A stretch of 64,000 nt of DNA. It comes from Aurantimonas sp. HBX-1. Lineage in GTDB: Bacteria; Pseudomonadota; Alphaproteobacteria; Rhizobiales; Rhizobiaceae. The DNA is taken from NCBI RefSeq assembly GCF_021391535.1, contig NZ_CP090066.1, positions 3,423,501 through 3,487,500 on the forward strand. Direction: 5' to 3'. The notes under the pieces are model-generated. The model saw nothing but the letters and a program-made list of their open reading frames with translations, did no database searches and was not told where the DNA came from. Position numbers and translations under genes: made by a program. Positions 1 to 10,800 of this stretch are shown piece by piece. Each line of letters starts with the position of its first letter. Within the stretch, counting starts at the first letter, position 1.

Positions 1-1
1 C

Positions 2-556
2 GCTGTCGTAAGCCGGCTTACCTGGCAGAAGGGTCTCGACCTCGTCGCCGAGGCCTGCGACGCCATCGTCGCGCGCGGCGCCCGGCTCGTGGTGGTCGGC
101 TCCGGCGAGCCGATGATCGAGGGACAGTTCCTCGCCGCCCATGCCCGCCATCCCGATCGCATCGGCGTACGGATCGGCTATGACGAGACCCTGTCGCACC
201 GGGTGCAGGCGGGCGCCGACGCCATCCTCATCCCTTCCCGCTTCGAGCCCTGCGGCCTGACCCAGCTCTACGGCCTGCGCTATGGCTGCATCCCGGTCGT
301 CGCCAAGGTCGGCGGCCTGGCCGACACGGTGATCGACGCGAACCATGCCGCCGTCACCGCCGGGGTCGCCACCGGCGTGATCTTCGGGCCGCCGACGGGG
401 CCGGCGCTGATCGACGGCGTGGATCGCGTCCTCGACCTTTACGCCGACCCGAAAGGCTGGCGTAGCATGCAGGTTTCGGCCATGAACGCAGACGTGTCCT
501 GGCGCGCCAGCGCCCGGATCTACGCAGATCTCTTCCGCGATCTCACGAGAGAGTAG
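2..556 (+). CDS. glgA: Glycogen synthase, 3' part (cut by window edge)
   Basis: This is the C-terminal part of a GT5 glycogen synthase, which adds glucose from ADP-glucose to growing glycogen. The reading frame is open from base 2 with no start in the window. It begins with the family motif SRLTWQKGLDL, and further on has PSRFEPCGLTQLYGLRYG, the conserved nucleotide-sugar binding segment of GlgA, followed by GGLADTV. About 184 residues are present, against about 480 in the family. It ends 9 nt before pgm on the same strand, in a glycogen operon (glgA-pgm-glgX). Confidence 0.95.
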   Translation, partial: AVVSRLTWQKGLDLVAEACDAIVARGARLVVVGSGEPMIEGQFLAAHARHPDRIGVRIGYDETLSHRVQAGADAILIPSRFEPCGLTQLYGLRYGCIPVVAKVGGLADTVIDANHAAVTAGVATGVIFGPPTGPALIDGVDRVLDLYADPKGWRSMQVSAMNADVSWRASARIYADLFRDLTRE

Positions 557-565
557 ATTGACGCC

Positions 566-2194
566 ATGATCGAGACGATCGCCACCAAGCCCTATGACGA
601 CCAGAAGCCGGGCACGTCGGGCCTGCGCAAGAAGGTGCCGCATTTCCAGCAGCCGCACTACGCGGCGAACTTCCTGCAGGCGATCTTCGACGCGGTCGCG
701 ACCGGCGACGGCGACACGCTGGTGATCGGCGGCGACGGACGCTTCTACAACCGCGAGGTGATCCTCCTGGCGATCCGCATGGCGGCCGCCAACGGCTACG
801 GGCGGGTCGTCGTCGGGCGCGGCGGGCTGCTGTCGACGCCGGCCGCCTCGCATCTGATCCGCAAGCGCGGCGCCGCGGGTGGCATCATCCTGTCGGCCAG
901 CCACAATCCGGGCGGGCCGAACGGCGATTTCGGCATCAAGTACAATATCGGCAATGGCGGCCCGGCCCCGGAGCGCGTCACCGAGACGATCTTCGCCAAG
1001 GCGTCGAGCCTCACCCGCTACCGCGTCTGGACCGAGACCGCGCCGGACATCTCGCGCATCGGCGAGAGCCGGCTCGGCGACATGGTCGTCGAGGTGGTGG
1101 ACCCGGTGGCCGACTATGCCGAGCTGATGGAGAGCCTGTTCGACTTCGCCCTGATCCGCGACCTCGTCGCCTCCGGCTTCGGGATGCGCTTCGACGCCAT
1201 GCATGCGGTGACCGGCCCCTATGCTCGGGAGATCCTGGAAAACCGCCTCGGAGCGCCACGCGGCACGGTGATCAACGGCGTGCCGCTGCCGGATTTCGGC
1301 GGCGGCCACCCCGATCCGAACGCCGTGCATGCGGCGGACCTGATCGAGGAAATGATGGCGCCGGACGGTCCGGATTTCGGCGCGGCGTCCGACGGTGACG
1401 GCGACCGCAACCTCATCGTCGGCAAGGGCATCGTCGTCTCGCCCTCCGATTCGCTGGCGATCCTCGCCGCCAACGCCCCGCTGGCGCCCGGCTATGCGCG
1501 CGGCATCGCCGGCATCGCGCGGTCGATGCCGACCAGCCAGGCGGCCGACCGGGTCGCCGAGAAGCGCGGCATCGGGCTCTACGAGACCCCGACCGGCTGG
1601 AAGTTCTTCGGCACGCTGCTCGACGCCGGCAAGGTGACGATCTGCGGCGAGGAAAGCGCCGGCACCGGTTCCGACCACGTGCGCGAGAAGGACGGTCTGT
1701 GGGCCGTGCTGCTCTGGCTCAACATCCTGGCGGCGCGGCGCGAGAGCGTCCGGGAGGTGGTCGAGAGCCACTGGGCCGAGTTCGGCCGCACCTTCTACCA
1801 GCGGCACGACTACGAGGAGATCGATTCCGCCGCCGCCGAGGGGCTGATGGAATCGCTGCACGACCGGCTGGCCTCGATGGCCGGCCAGCGCTTCGGCACG
1901 CTCGTCGTCTCGGAGGCCGACGACTTCTCCTACAAGGACCCGATCGACGGCTCCGTCGCTACCGGCCAGGGCATCCGCATCGTCTTCTCCGGCGGCTCGC
2001 GCATCGTCTTCCGCCTGTCGGGCACCGGCACCCAGGGCGCGACGCTCAGGGTCTATATCGAACGCTACGAGAAGGATCCGGCGCGCCATGCGACGGCGCC
2101 GGAAGTCGCGCTGAAGGAGCTCGTCGAGACCGCCGACGCGATCGGCGAGATCAGGAAGCGCACCGGCCGGACCCACCCCGACGTCATCACCTGA
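566..2194 (+). CDS. pgm: Phosphoglucomutase (alpha-D-glucose specific)
   Basis: It interconverts glucose-1-phosphate and glucose-6-phosphate, linking glycogen turnover to central metabolism. The 542-residue length is that of the PGM1-like bacterial family. The phosphoserine loop SASHNPGG lies at about residues 110-117 with the catalytic Ser at about 112. The Mg-binding DGDGDR lies near residue 276, TPTGWKFF and the sugar-binding CGEESAG follow, and a C-terminal phosphate-binding RLSGTGTQGA is present. It starts 9 nt after the glgA stop and ends 16 nt before glgX, so the three genes are probably co-transcribed. Confidence 0.96.
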   Translation: MIETIATKPYDDQKPGTSGLRKKVPHFQQPHYAANFLQAIFDAVATGDGDTLVIGGDGRFYNREVILLAIRMAAANGYGRVVVGRGGLLSTPAASHLIRKRGAAGGIILSASHNPGGPNGDFGIKYNIGNGGPAPERVTETIFAKASSLTRYRVWTETAPDISRIGESRLGDMVVEVVDPVADYAELMESLFDFALIRDLVASGFGMRFDAMHAVTGPYAREILENRLGAPRGTVINGVPLPDFGGGHPDPNAVHAADLIEEMMAPDGPDFGAASDGDGDRNLIVGKGIVVSPSDSLAILAANAPLAPGYARGIAGIARSMPTSQAADRVAEKRGIGLYETPTGWKFFGTLLDAGKVTICGEESAGTGSDHVREKDGLWAVLLWLNILAARRESVREVVESHWAEFGRTFYQRHDYEEIDSAAAEGLMESLHDRLASMAGQRFGTLVVSEADDFSYKDPIDGSVATGQGIRIVFSGGSRIVFRLSGTGTQGATLRVYIERYEKDPARHATAPEVALKELVETADAIGEIRKRTGRTHPDVIT

Positions 2195-2210
2195 AGGCGA
2201 CGGCATATCC

Positions 2211-4265
<2,055 letters not shown>

Positions 4266-4288
4266 CGCGGCCCGTCGTCCACAGGGCT

Positions 4289-4314
4289 GCGACGCGAGGG
4301 TTTGCCCGCGTCGC
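4289..4314 (+). repeat. Hairpin between glgX and mutL
   Basis: An inverted repeat of about 10 bp (gcgacgcg with a bulged A, then gg, pairing with cccgcgtcgc) surrounds a short loop 23 nt after the glgX stop. There is no T-run after it. It may attenuate or terminate glgX transcription or protect the 3' end, but a canonical intrinsic terminator is not shown. Confidence 0.4.
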
Positions 4315-4392
4315 CCGGCCGCGATAGACACGGGTCTCCGAGCCGGCGACTCCGCCTCCGGACTCCCGCCCCATCACCGGCAGCCGAAGCCC

Positions 4393-6213
4393 ATGGCAAT
4401 CGCCCAGCTCTCCGATGCCCTGATCGACCAGATCGCCGCCGGCGAGGTGGTCGAGCGGCCGGCGAGCGTCGCCAAGGAACTGATCGAGAACGCCCTCGAC
4501 GCCGGCGCCCGGCGCATCGAGATCGCCACGGCCGCCGGCGGCAAGAGCCTGCTCCGCGTCACCGACGACGGCAGCGGCATCGCCGCCGACGAACTGCCGC
4601 TGGCGGTGCGGCGCCACTGCACCTCTAAGCTTTCCGGCGGGCTCGACGCCATCGCGACACTCGGCTTTCGCGGCGAGGCGCTGCCCTCGATCGGCTCGGT
4701 CGCGCGGCTGACGGTGAGGTCCCGCGCCGCCGGCGCAGCGGAAGCCTTCGAGATCGCCGTCGACGGGGGCCGCAGCAGCGGGCTGCGGCCGGCGGCACTA
4801 TCGCGCGGAACGGTGGTCGAGGTCCGCGACCTCTTCCACGCCGTGCCGGCGCGGCTGAAGTTCCTGAAGAGCGACCGCGCCGAGGGCGCGGCGATCACCG
4901 AGATCGTGCGGCGCCTCGCCATCGCGTTTCCGGCGGTGCGGTTCGAACTCGCCGGGCCCGACCGCACCCAGACGGTGTTCGAGGCCGTCGATCCCGGCGA
5001 CGTGCTTCGCCGCATCGAGGCCGTGGCCGGCAAGGATTTCGGCGCCAACGCCATCGCCCTCGCGGCGGAGCGCGAAGGCGTGCAGCTCGATGGCTTCGCC
5101 GGCCTACCGACCTTCCACCGCGGCAACGCGCTGGCGCAATATGTCTATGTCAACGGCCGGCCAGTGCGCGACCGGCTGATCCTCTCGGCGCTGCGCGGCG
5201 CCTATGCCGACGTGATGGCGAGGGACCGGCATCCGGTGGCCGTCCTGTTCCTGTCGCTCGACCCGGCGCTGGTCGACGTCAACGTCCATCCGGCCAAGGC
5301 CGACGTCAGGTTCCGCGATCCCGGCCTGGTGCGCGGCCTGATCGTCGGCGCGATCCGCCAGGCCTTCACCGCGGCCGGCCTGCGCGCCACGACGACGGGC
5401 GCCAGCGGCCTGATGGACCGCTTCCGGCCCGAGATTGCCCCGCAAGCCGCGCCGCGCCGCTTCGACGGCTTTGCCCCCGGCGGGTTCGCCTCGCCCGGCC
5501 AGGCGAACTACAGCGCCGCCGCCTCGCCCTATCGCCCCTTAGAGGATGAGGCATCCGGCGGCGTCGCGCCGGGCCGCGCGGCGTCCGCGGCTTCGGCCGG
5601 CATGGCGGAAGCCGACGCCGGTGCGGAGCGGCGTTATCCGCTCGGCGCAGCGCGGGCGCAGCTGCACGGCAATTTCATCGTCGCCGAGACCGAGGACGGC
5701 ATGGTCATCGTCGACCAGCACGCGGCGCACGAGCGGCTGGTCTACGAGGCGCTGAAGACGGCGCTGCACGGCAGCCGGCTGGCCTCGCAGATGCTGCTGA
5801 TCCCGGAGATCGTCGACCTGCCGGAGGACGACGCCGAGCGGCTGGCGGAACATGCCGAGGCGCTCGGCCAGCTCGGCCTGTCGGTCGAGCGCTTCGGACC
5901 GGGCGCCGTCGCCGTCCGCGAGACGCCGGCGATCCTCGGCCAAGTCGACTGCCGGCGCCTCGTCCTCGACATCGCCGACGAACTCGCCGATCTCGGCACC
6001 GCCGGGACGCTGCGGAGCCGCATCGACCATGTCGCCGCGACCATCGCCTGCCACGGCTCGGTGCGGGCCGGGCGGACGCTGCGGCCGGAGGAGATGAACG
6101 CGCTGCTGCGCGACATGGAGGCGACGCCCGGCTCCGGCCAGTGCAATCACGGCCGCCCGACCTTCATCGCGCTGAAGCTCGCCGACATCGAGAAGATGTT
6201 CGGCCGACGCTGA
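4393..6213 (+). CDS. mutL: DNA mismatch repair protein MutL
   Basis: MutL couples mismatch recognition by MutS to strand removal. The 606-residue frame starts at ATG 4393; the frame is open upstream, but MAIAQL is the usual family start. The GHKL ATPase motifs are IENALDAGA (about 31-39), DDGSGI (about 58) and TLGFRGEALPSI (about 89-100). After a low-complexity linker, the C-terminal dimerisation domain carries DQHAAHERLVYE (about 441-452), which fits the endonuclease motif DQHA-x2-E-x4-E, and QCNHGRP near the end. It is therefore probably a nicking MutL, as expected in bacteria without MutH. It is convergent with lpxK, with DUF2093 between. Confidence 0.96.
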   Translation: MAIAQLSDALIDQIAAGEVVERPASVAKELIENALDAGARRIEIATAAGGKSLLRVTDDGSGIAADELPLAVRRHCTSKLSGGLDAIATLGFRGEALPSIGSVARLTVRSRAAGAAEAFEIAVDGGRSSGLRPAALSRGTVVEVRDLFHAVPARLKFLKSDRAEGAAITEIVRRLAIAFPAVRFELAGPDRTQTVFEAVDPGDVLRRIEAVAGKDFGANAIALAAEREGVQLDGFAGLPTFHRGNALAQYVYVNGRPVRDRLILSALRGAYADVMARDRHPVAVLFLSLDPALVDVNVHPAKADVRFRDPGLVRGLIVGAIRQAFTAAGLRATTTGASGLMDRFRPEIAPQAAPRRFDGFAPGGFASPGQANYSAAASPYRPLEDEASGGVAPGRAASAASAGMAEADAGAERRYPLGAARAQLHGNFIVAETEDGMVIVDQHAAHERLVYEALKTALHGSRLASQMLLIPEIVDLPEDDAERLAEHAEALGQLGLSVERFGPGAVAVRETPAILGQVDCRRLVLDIADELADLGTAGTLRSRIDHVAATIACHGSVRAGRTLRPEEMNALLRDMEATPGSGQCNHGRPTFIALKLADIEKMFGRR

Positions 6214-6333
6214 GGCCGCCGCAGGACACTCTGCCGGGCGATTGACGCTGCGGCCACTCCCTCTTAGGACAGACGGGCAATGGCGCAGGCGGGCTCGCAG
6301 CGACGCGGGACCAGCCAGGAAGCGGAGATTTCG

Positions 6334-6546
6334 ATGAACCGCATGGACAGCGGCGGCGAGGCGGTGCTCCGATACGCCACGCCCGACTTCCAGGTGCTGC
6401 GCGCCGGGACCTATGTCCGCTGTGCGGTGACGGGCGAGGCGATTCCGCTCGACCTCTTGCGCTACTGGAGCGTCGCCCGCCAAGAAGCCTATGTCGACGC
6501 CGAGGCGGCGTTCCGGCGCGAGCGCGAGACGCATTCCGGCAGCTGA
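6334..6546 (+). CDS. DUF2093 family protein
   Basis: A 70-residue protein of unknown function, conserved beside lpxK and mutL in Hyphomicrobiales. ATG 6334 is chosen over the longer frame because an AGGAAGCGGAG sequence lies about 10 nt upstream and the family is about 70 residues long. The core is a conserved, probably beta-rich segment (LRYATPDFQVLRAGTYVRC, AVTGEAIPLDLLRYW). No catalytic motif or signal peptide is visible. It converges on lpxK with a 17-nt gap. Confidence 0.85.
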   Translation: MNRMDSGGEAVLRYATPDFQVLRAGTYVRCAVTGEAIPLDLLRYWSVARQEAYVDAEAAFRRERETHSGS

Positions 6547-6563
6547 CCACGGTCGCCCAGGGC

Positions 6564-7595
6564 TCAGCCGTATTTGCGGCGCCGGAAGGCGCGCTGCGTG
6601 TCGCGGACAATGCGCGCACCCAGGCTCGCCGGCTGCAGGCCCAGCATCACGTCCAGCACCTCGCATTCCTTGCGGAACAGCCGTGCCGCCTCGCCCCCAG
6701 TCGTCAGCCGCACCGCGTCCTTGCGGGTGGTGACGAGCTGCAGGCCGGACCGCCAGGCGGCGGCCGACAGCTCGTCCATGTCGGTCTTCGAATAGACGTG
6801 GTGGTCGGGGAAGTCCCGCGTCTCGGCGATCTCCGCGCCCAACCCCGCCAGGCTGTCATAGAACTTGCCGGGATCGGCGATGCCGGCAAAGGCAAGGACC
6901 CGCATGCCGCGGAAGCGCTCGCCGTCCGACGCCGTGATCGCGGCCTCGAAGACCGGCTTGTTGGCCCGCGCGGTGCGCCGGATCAGCGGATCCGCCGCCG
7001 TTCCCGGGCCGATTACCAGCAGCGCGTCGGCGGCGCGGATCTGGTCGATGAGCGGCGCCCGCAGCGGCCCGGCCGGGATTACCGCGCCGTTGCCGAGGCC
7101 GCGCCGCGCGTCCACCGCGATCAGTGCATAGTCGATCATCAGATGCGCGCTCTGGAAGCCGTCGTCCATGATGATGAAATCGACGCCCCGCTCGGCGCGG
7201 AGCATCGCGGCGGCGCGCTGGCGGTCGGCGGCGACGGCGGTCGGCGCGACGGTGGCAAGCAGCAGCGGCTCGTCGCCGACTTCGGCGGCGGAATGGTGCG
7301 CCGGGTCCACGATGATCGCTTCCCGGCCGGCGCGGCCATAGCCGCGCGAGACGAAGCCGGGCGTGAACCCCGCCGCTCGGGCCGCCGCGCCCAGCGCCAT
7401 CGCCGTCGGCGTCTTGCCGCCGCCGCCGACGGTGAAATTGCCGATGCACAGCACCGGCACGCCGACGTCGGCGCGCACCCCGCGCGCCAGGTTGCGGCCG
7501 GCGACCCGCCCGTAGACGAGCGCCGCCGGGGCGAGCAGCCGCGCCGCCAGCGATCGCTCGCGCCACCAGAAGGGCGGCGTCTCGCGATGCATCAT
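6564..7595 (-). CDS. lpxK: Tetraacyldisaccharide 4'-kinase LpxK
   Basis: LpxK phosphorylates the 4' position of the lipid A disaccharide at the inner membrane face, giving lipid IVA. The 343-residue protein has an N-terminal amphipathic or membrane segment, the P-loop GNFTVGGGGKTPT (about 52-64), SRGYGR, and VDFIIMDDGFQSAHL with the conserved DDGFQ motif. The ATG at 7595 overlaps the waaA stop (ATGA), indicating translational coupling. It is the last gene of the pmbA-to-lpxK operon. Confidence 0.95.
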   Translation of the reverse strand: MMHRETPPFWWRERSLAARLLAPAALVYGRVAGRNLARGVRADVGVPVLCIGNFTVGGGGKTPTAMALGAAARAAGFTPGFVSRGYGRAGREAIIVDPAHHSAAEVGDEPLLLATVAPTAVAADRQRAAAMLRAERGVDFIIMDDGFQSAHLMIDYALIAVDARRGLGNGAVIPAGPLRAPLIDQIRAADALLVIGPGTAADPLIRRTARANKPVFEAAITASDGERFRGMRVLAFAGIADPGKFYDSLAGLGAEIAETRDFPDHHVYSKTDMDELSAAAWRSGLQLVTTRKDAVRLTTGGEAARLFRKECEVLDVMLGLQPASLGARIVRDTQRAFRRRKYG

Positions 7596-8923
7596 CGGCG
7601 CCAGGCGGCCTGTCCGCGCTGCTCGAGGCCGATCGACAGTTTCAACGGGTGCAGGAAGGGCTGCAGCGCCTGCATCGTGCGCGACAGCGCCCCGCGCATT
7701 TCCTCTACGGTCTCGCCGGCGGCGACGGACATCCGGTGCAGCGTCTTCGGCTCGTCGAGAAGCAGCTCGACATGCTCGGAGAGCGCCTCACCGTCCCGCA
7801 CGATGCGGGCGCCGCCGTTCTTGAGCAGGCGCTGGTAGGAGTCGCGGAAGTTCTGGACGTAGCGGCCGGACAGCACCGCCGTCCCCAGCATCGCCGCCTC
7901 CAGCGGGTTCTGCCCGCCCTCGCCGGCCAGCGACTTGCCAAGGAAGGCGATCTCGGTCAGCCGCAGGAACAGCCCCATCTCGCCGGTCGTGTCGCCGAGG
8001 AAGACGTCGGTGGCGTGGTCCGGCACCTCGCCGCGGCTGCGGCGGGCGACGGTCAGCCCGGCGTCGGCGAGCAGCTTCTCGATGGCGTCGCCCCGCTCGG
8101 CATGCCGCGGCACGAGGATGGTCAGCAGGCCCCGGTGCCGCTCGGCGATCCGCTTGTGCGCGGCGGCGACGAGTTCCTCCTCGCCGGCATGGGTGGAAAG
8201 CGCCGCCCAGCGGGGCCGGTTGCCGATGGCCTGCTGCAGCTCGGCGAGATCCTCCGGCGTGCAGGGCGGCGGACCGGAATCGGCCTTGAGGTTGCCGGCG
8301 ACGGTCACCGCATGGGCGCCGAGCAGGCGGAACCGCTCGCCGTCGACCTCCGACTGCGCAACGACATGCGCGAGCTTCTCCAGGAGGGCCTCGGCCAGCC
8401 AGGGCGCCGCCTTCCAGCGCTTGAACGAGCGGTCCGACAGGCGGCCGTTGACCAGCACCTGCGGGATGCGGCGCCGGCCGAGTTCGAGCAGCGTCATCGG
8501 CCAGATCTCGCTCTCAGCGACGATCGCGACGTCGGGACGCCAATGGTCGAGGAAGCGGGCGACCGACGGCTTCAGGTCGAGCGGGACATACTGGTGGACG
8601 GCGCAGTCGGACAGGCGCTCGTCGACCAGCCGGGCCGAGGTCATCGTGCCGGTGGTGATCACCACGTTGATCCCGTCGGCGGCGATCGCCCGGACCAGCG
8701 GCGCCACGGCGACGCTTTCGCCGACGCTGGCGGCATGCACCCACACGAGTGGGCCGCTCTCGGGCCGCTCGACGCTGGCATAGCCGTAGCGCTCGCGCCG
8801 CCGGCCGGAATCCTCCTTGCCGCGCGACACCCTGTAGCCGACATAGGGGCCGAGCAGCGGGTAGGCGAGCGCCCCGACGAGGCGATACGCGGCCAGCGCG
8901 GCGCGGGCGAGCGGATCGCTCAC
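7592..8923 (-). CDS. waaA: 3-deoxy-D-manno-octulosonic acid transferase (Kdo transferase)
   Basis: It transfers Kdo from CMP-Kdo to lipid IVA, in the GT30 family. GTG 8923 is chosen because it overlaps the stop of the upstream acyltransferase (GTGA). This gives 443 residues, with an N-terminal membrane anchor (about 10-30), HAASVGES with the likely catalytic Glu (about 69), and the family's NGRLSDRS, HAVTVAGNLKAD and GGQNPLEAAMLG motifs. The frame stays open far upstream, but that part overlaps the neighbouring gene and is not coding. It is followed by lpxK with a 4-nt overlap. Confidence 0.94.
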   Translation of the reverse strand: MSDPLARAALAAYRLVGALAYPLLGPYVGYRVSRGKEDSGRRRERYGYASVERPESGPLVWVHAASVGESVAVAPLVRAIAADGINVVITTGTMTSARLVDERLSDCAVHQYVPLDLKPSVARFLDHWRPDVAIVAESEIWPMTLLELGRRRIPQVLVNGRLSDRSFKRWKAAPWLAEALLEKLAHVVAQSEVDGERFRLLGAHAVTVAGNLKADSGPPPCTPEDLAELQQAIGNRPRWAALSTHAGEEELVAAAHKRIAERHRGLLTILVPRHAERGDAIEKLLADAGLTVARRSRGEVPDHATDVFLGDTTGEMGLFLRLTEIAFLGKSLAGEGGQNPLEAAMLGTAVLSGRYVQNFRDSYQRLLKNGGARIVRDGEALSEHVELLLDEPKTLHRMSVAAGETVEEMRGALSRTMQALQPFLHPLKLSIGLEQRGQAAWRR

Positions 8924-9717
8924 GAGACACCCCGCGCCAGGTGCTCGGCGGCCATGTTGGCCGCTTCGATCGCCCGGGTGATTTCCTGTCGCTTCGCTTC
9001 CATCACCGCCTCGTCCGCATCGTGCGGCACATGGATCGGATCGCCGACCACCACGGCGATCCGGCCGAACGGCAACGGCAGCGCCGTCTGGTCCCAGGAA
9101 CTCTTCACGACGTAGCGGCGGCTCGTCACCGCCGCGCTGGGCAGGACCGGCCGACCGGAAATCCGGGCGAGCATGACGATCCCCTGCCCCGCCTCGCGCG
9201 GCGTTCCCTTCGGCACGTCGGCGATCATGCAGACTCCCGTCGTGTCGGCGAGGCGGCGGCGAAGCGCGATCAAGGCGCGCGCCCCGCCCTTCTGGGAACC
9301 GTCGGCGCCGGCGCGCCCGCCCGATCCCCGCACGGTGTCGATCCCGAAACGCTCCACGACATTGGCATTCAGTTCGGCGTCGCTGTTGCGCGACAGGAGA
9401 GCGACATAAGGCAGTTCGGCGGGGCGAAAGAACGGCGCCAGCAGATGCTGACCATGCCAGAGCGCGACGATCGCCGGGTGGGCCCTGGTGAGGTCCGCCC
9501 GCCAGTCGCTCGAGCCTGGCGCCTTGCGCTGGGTGGCATGGACGAGGCGCAGGCCGGCATAGATGATCGCGGCGAGGACCGACGTGGCGAGGCGGCCGCG
9601 GATCGCCCGACGGAGGCCGCGCCGCAGCGACTTTCGCCACCGCTTTGCGGCCCGCGGGCGTTCGGGCGGGGCTGTCTGCAGTCCGGTCCTGTCGTCGGCC
9701 ATGATCTCGTCCGTCAT
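8920..9717 (-). CDS. DUF374 lysophospholipid acyltransferase family protein
   Basis: A 265-residue membrane-associated acyltransferase-like protein. One hydrophobic anchor (about 37-54) is followed by IVALWHGQHLL (His in the position of the HX4D-like motif), LSRNSDAELNA, GSGGRAGADGSQKGGARAL and MIADVPKGTPREAG, all typical of DUF374. ATG 9717 lies just after the DUF4170 gene; an internal ATG at 9702 is also possible. Its place next to waaA and lpxK suggests a lipid A or envelope lipid acylation role, but the substrate is unknown. Confidence 0.88.
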   Translation of the reverse strand: MTDEIMADDRTGLQTAPPERPRAAKRWRKSLRRGLRRAIRGRLATSVLAAIIYAGLRLVHATQRKAPGSSDWRADLTRAHPAIVALWHGQHLLAPFFRPAELPYVALLSRNSDAELNANVVERFGIDTVRGSGGRAGADGSQKGGARALIALRRRLADTTGVCMIADVPKGTPREAGQGIVMLARISGRPVLPSAAVTSRRYVVKSSWDQTALPLPFGRIAVVVGDPIHVPHDADEAVMEAKRQEITRAIEAANMAAEHLARGVS

Positions 9718-9743
9718 GGCGGCAGGCGCTCGAAGGGGATCGA

Positions 9744-9977
9744 TCACGCCTGGCCGGGGCTCAGCAACCGGTGCATGTGAACGATGAAGTACCGCATAGA
9801 GGCGTTGTCCACAGACTGCTGCGCCTTGCTGCGCCATGCCGAGAGAGCCGATGCGTAGTCCGGGAAAATTCCGACGATATCAAGGCTGTCCAAATCCTTG
9901 AACTCGACCTCCCTGAGGTCCTTCAGCTCGCCGCCGAAGACGAGATGGAGAAGCTGCTTCGGCGCTTGGTCTTGCAT
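9744..9977 (-). CDS. DUF4170 family protein
   Basis: A 77-residue soluble protein of unknown function. It has the family pattern HLVFGGELKDL, then VGIFPDYASALSAWRSKAQ, then MRYFIVHMHRLL. It sits between cysQ (15 nt upstream) and the DUF374 acyltransferase, an arrangement conserved in Hyphomicrobiales. No motif suggests catalysis; the fold looks like a small alpha/beta domain. Confidence 0.87.
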   Translation of the reverse strand: MQDQAPKQLLHLVFGGELKDLREVEFKDLDSLDIVGIFPDYASALSAWRSKAQQSVDNASMRYFIVHMHRLLSPGQA

Positions 9978-9992
9978 GGCGACGGTCCTCGC

Positions 9993-10799
9993 TCAGATCT
10001 CTTCGGTTCGATCGGGTATCACGGCGGCGAGACGGCGGACCCGATCCTGGGCACCCAGCGACGACGCGACCAACAGGCCATGCCTCTTGCCATGGCTCCT
10101 GTAAAGGCTGGCATCACCATGACGATCGGACAAGAGCCCGCCGGCTCGCTCGATCAGCAGGTCGGCCGCCGCGATATCCCAGTCATTGGCGCGCGGACGG
10201 ACCAAAGTCCCGTCGATCCGCCCGGCGGCGACGAGCGCCAGCCGGTAGGCCAGCGACGGGACCGCCTTTTCCAGGAGCACGGTGTCGCCGCCGGCCTCCT
10301 GCAGGCGCTTGCGCATGCTGTCGGGAACGGCCAGGCGCAGCGCATCGGCCGGGCCGGGGGACGAGACCGCGCAAACGACGCCGTTCAGCCGCGTCGGCGT
10401 GTCCGCCGACACCTCGAAATGCTCGCCCAGCGCCGTCGCCGCGATGACCCCGGCGACGGGACGGCCGTTCTCGACGACCGCCACAGAGACGCACCATGTA
10501 TCCTCGCCGCGCAGGAAGGCGCGGGTGCCGTCGATCGGGTCCACGACGAAGAAGCGGTCAGAACCGACATCGCGCAGATCGGCATGCTGCATCTCTTCCG
10601 ACAGCCAGCCATAGCCGGGCCGCGCCTCGAGCAGGATCTTCTTCAGCAGGTCGTCGACCGCGTAGTCCGCCTCGCTGACCGGGGAATTGCCTTCCTTCCA
10701 CCAGACTTTCGGATCCTGCCGGAAATGGCGCATGGCGAGTTCGCCCGCGGCCTTTGCGGCGTCGCTGATCAGCGCCAGGTCCGTCTGGAAATCGGTCAC
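9993..10799 (-). CDS. cysQ: 3'(2'),5'-bisphosphate nucleotidase / inositol monophosphatase family (CysQ-like)
   Basis: A Mg-dependent, Li-sensitive-type phosphatase of the IMPase superfamily. Family members in this context are annotated as CysQ, which hydrolyses PAP to AMP in sulfate assimilation. The 268-residue protein has SEEMQH (metal Glu), DPIDGTRAF (about 94-102) and WDIAAADLLIERAGG (third metal Asp). The start is GTG at 10799, 1 nt after the pmbA stop. The exact substrate (PAP versus inositol phosphate) cannot be settled by eye. Confidence 0.85.
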   Translation of the reverse strand: MTDFQTDLALISDAAKAAGELAMRHFRQDPKVWWKEGNSPVSEADYAVDDLLKKILLEARPGYGWLSEEMQHADLRDVGSDRFFVVDPIDGTRAFLRGEDTWCVSVAVVENGRPVAGVIAATALGEHFEVSADTPTRLNGVVCAVSSPGPADALRLAVPDSMRKRLQEAGGDTVLLEKAVPSLAYRLALVAAGRIDGTLVRPRANDWDIAAADLLIERAGGLLSDRHGDASLYRSHGKRHGLLVASSLGAQDRVRRLAAVIPDRTEEI

Positions 10800-10800
10800 G

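Noticed and set aside
7649..9115. 488-codon plus-strand frame opposite waaA
   Set aside because: Antisense to waaA and the acyltransferase, both with family motifs and overlapping starts.
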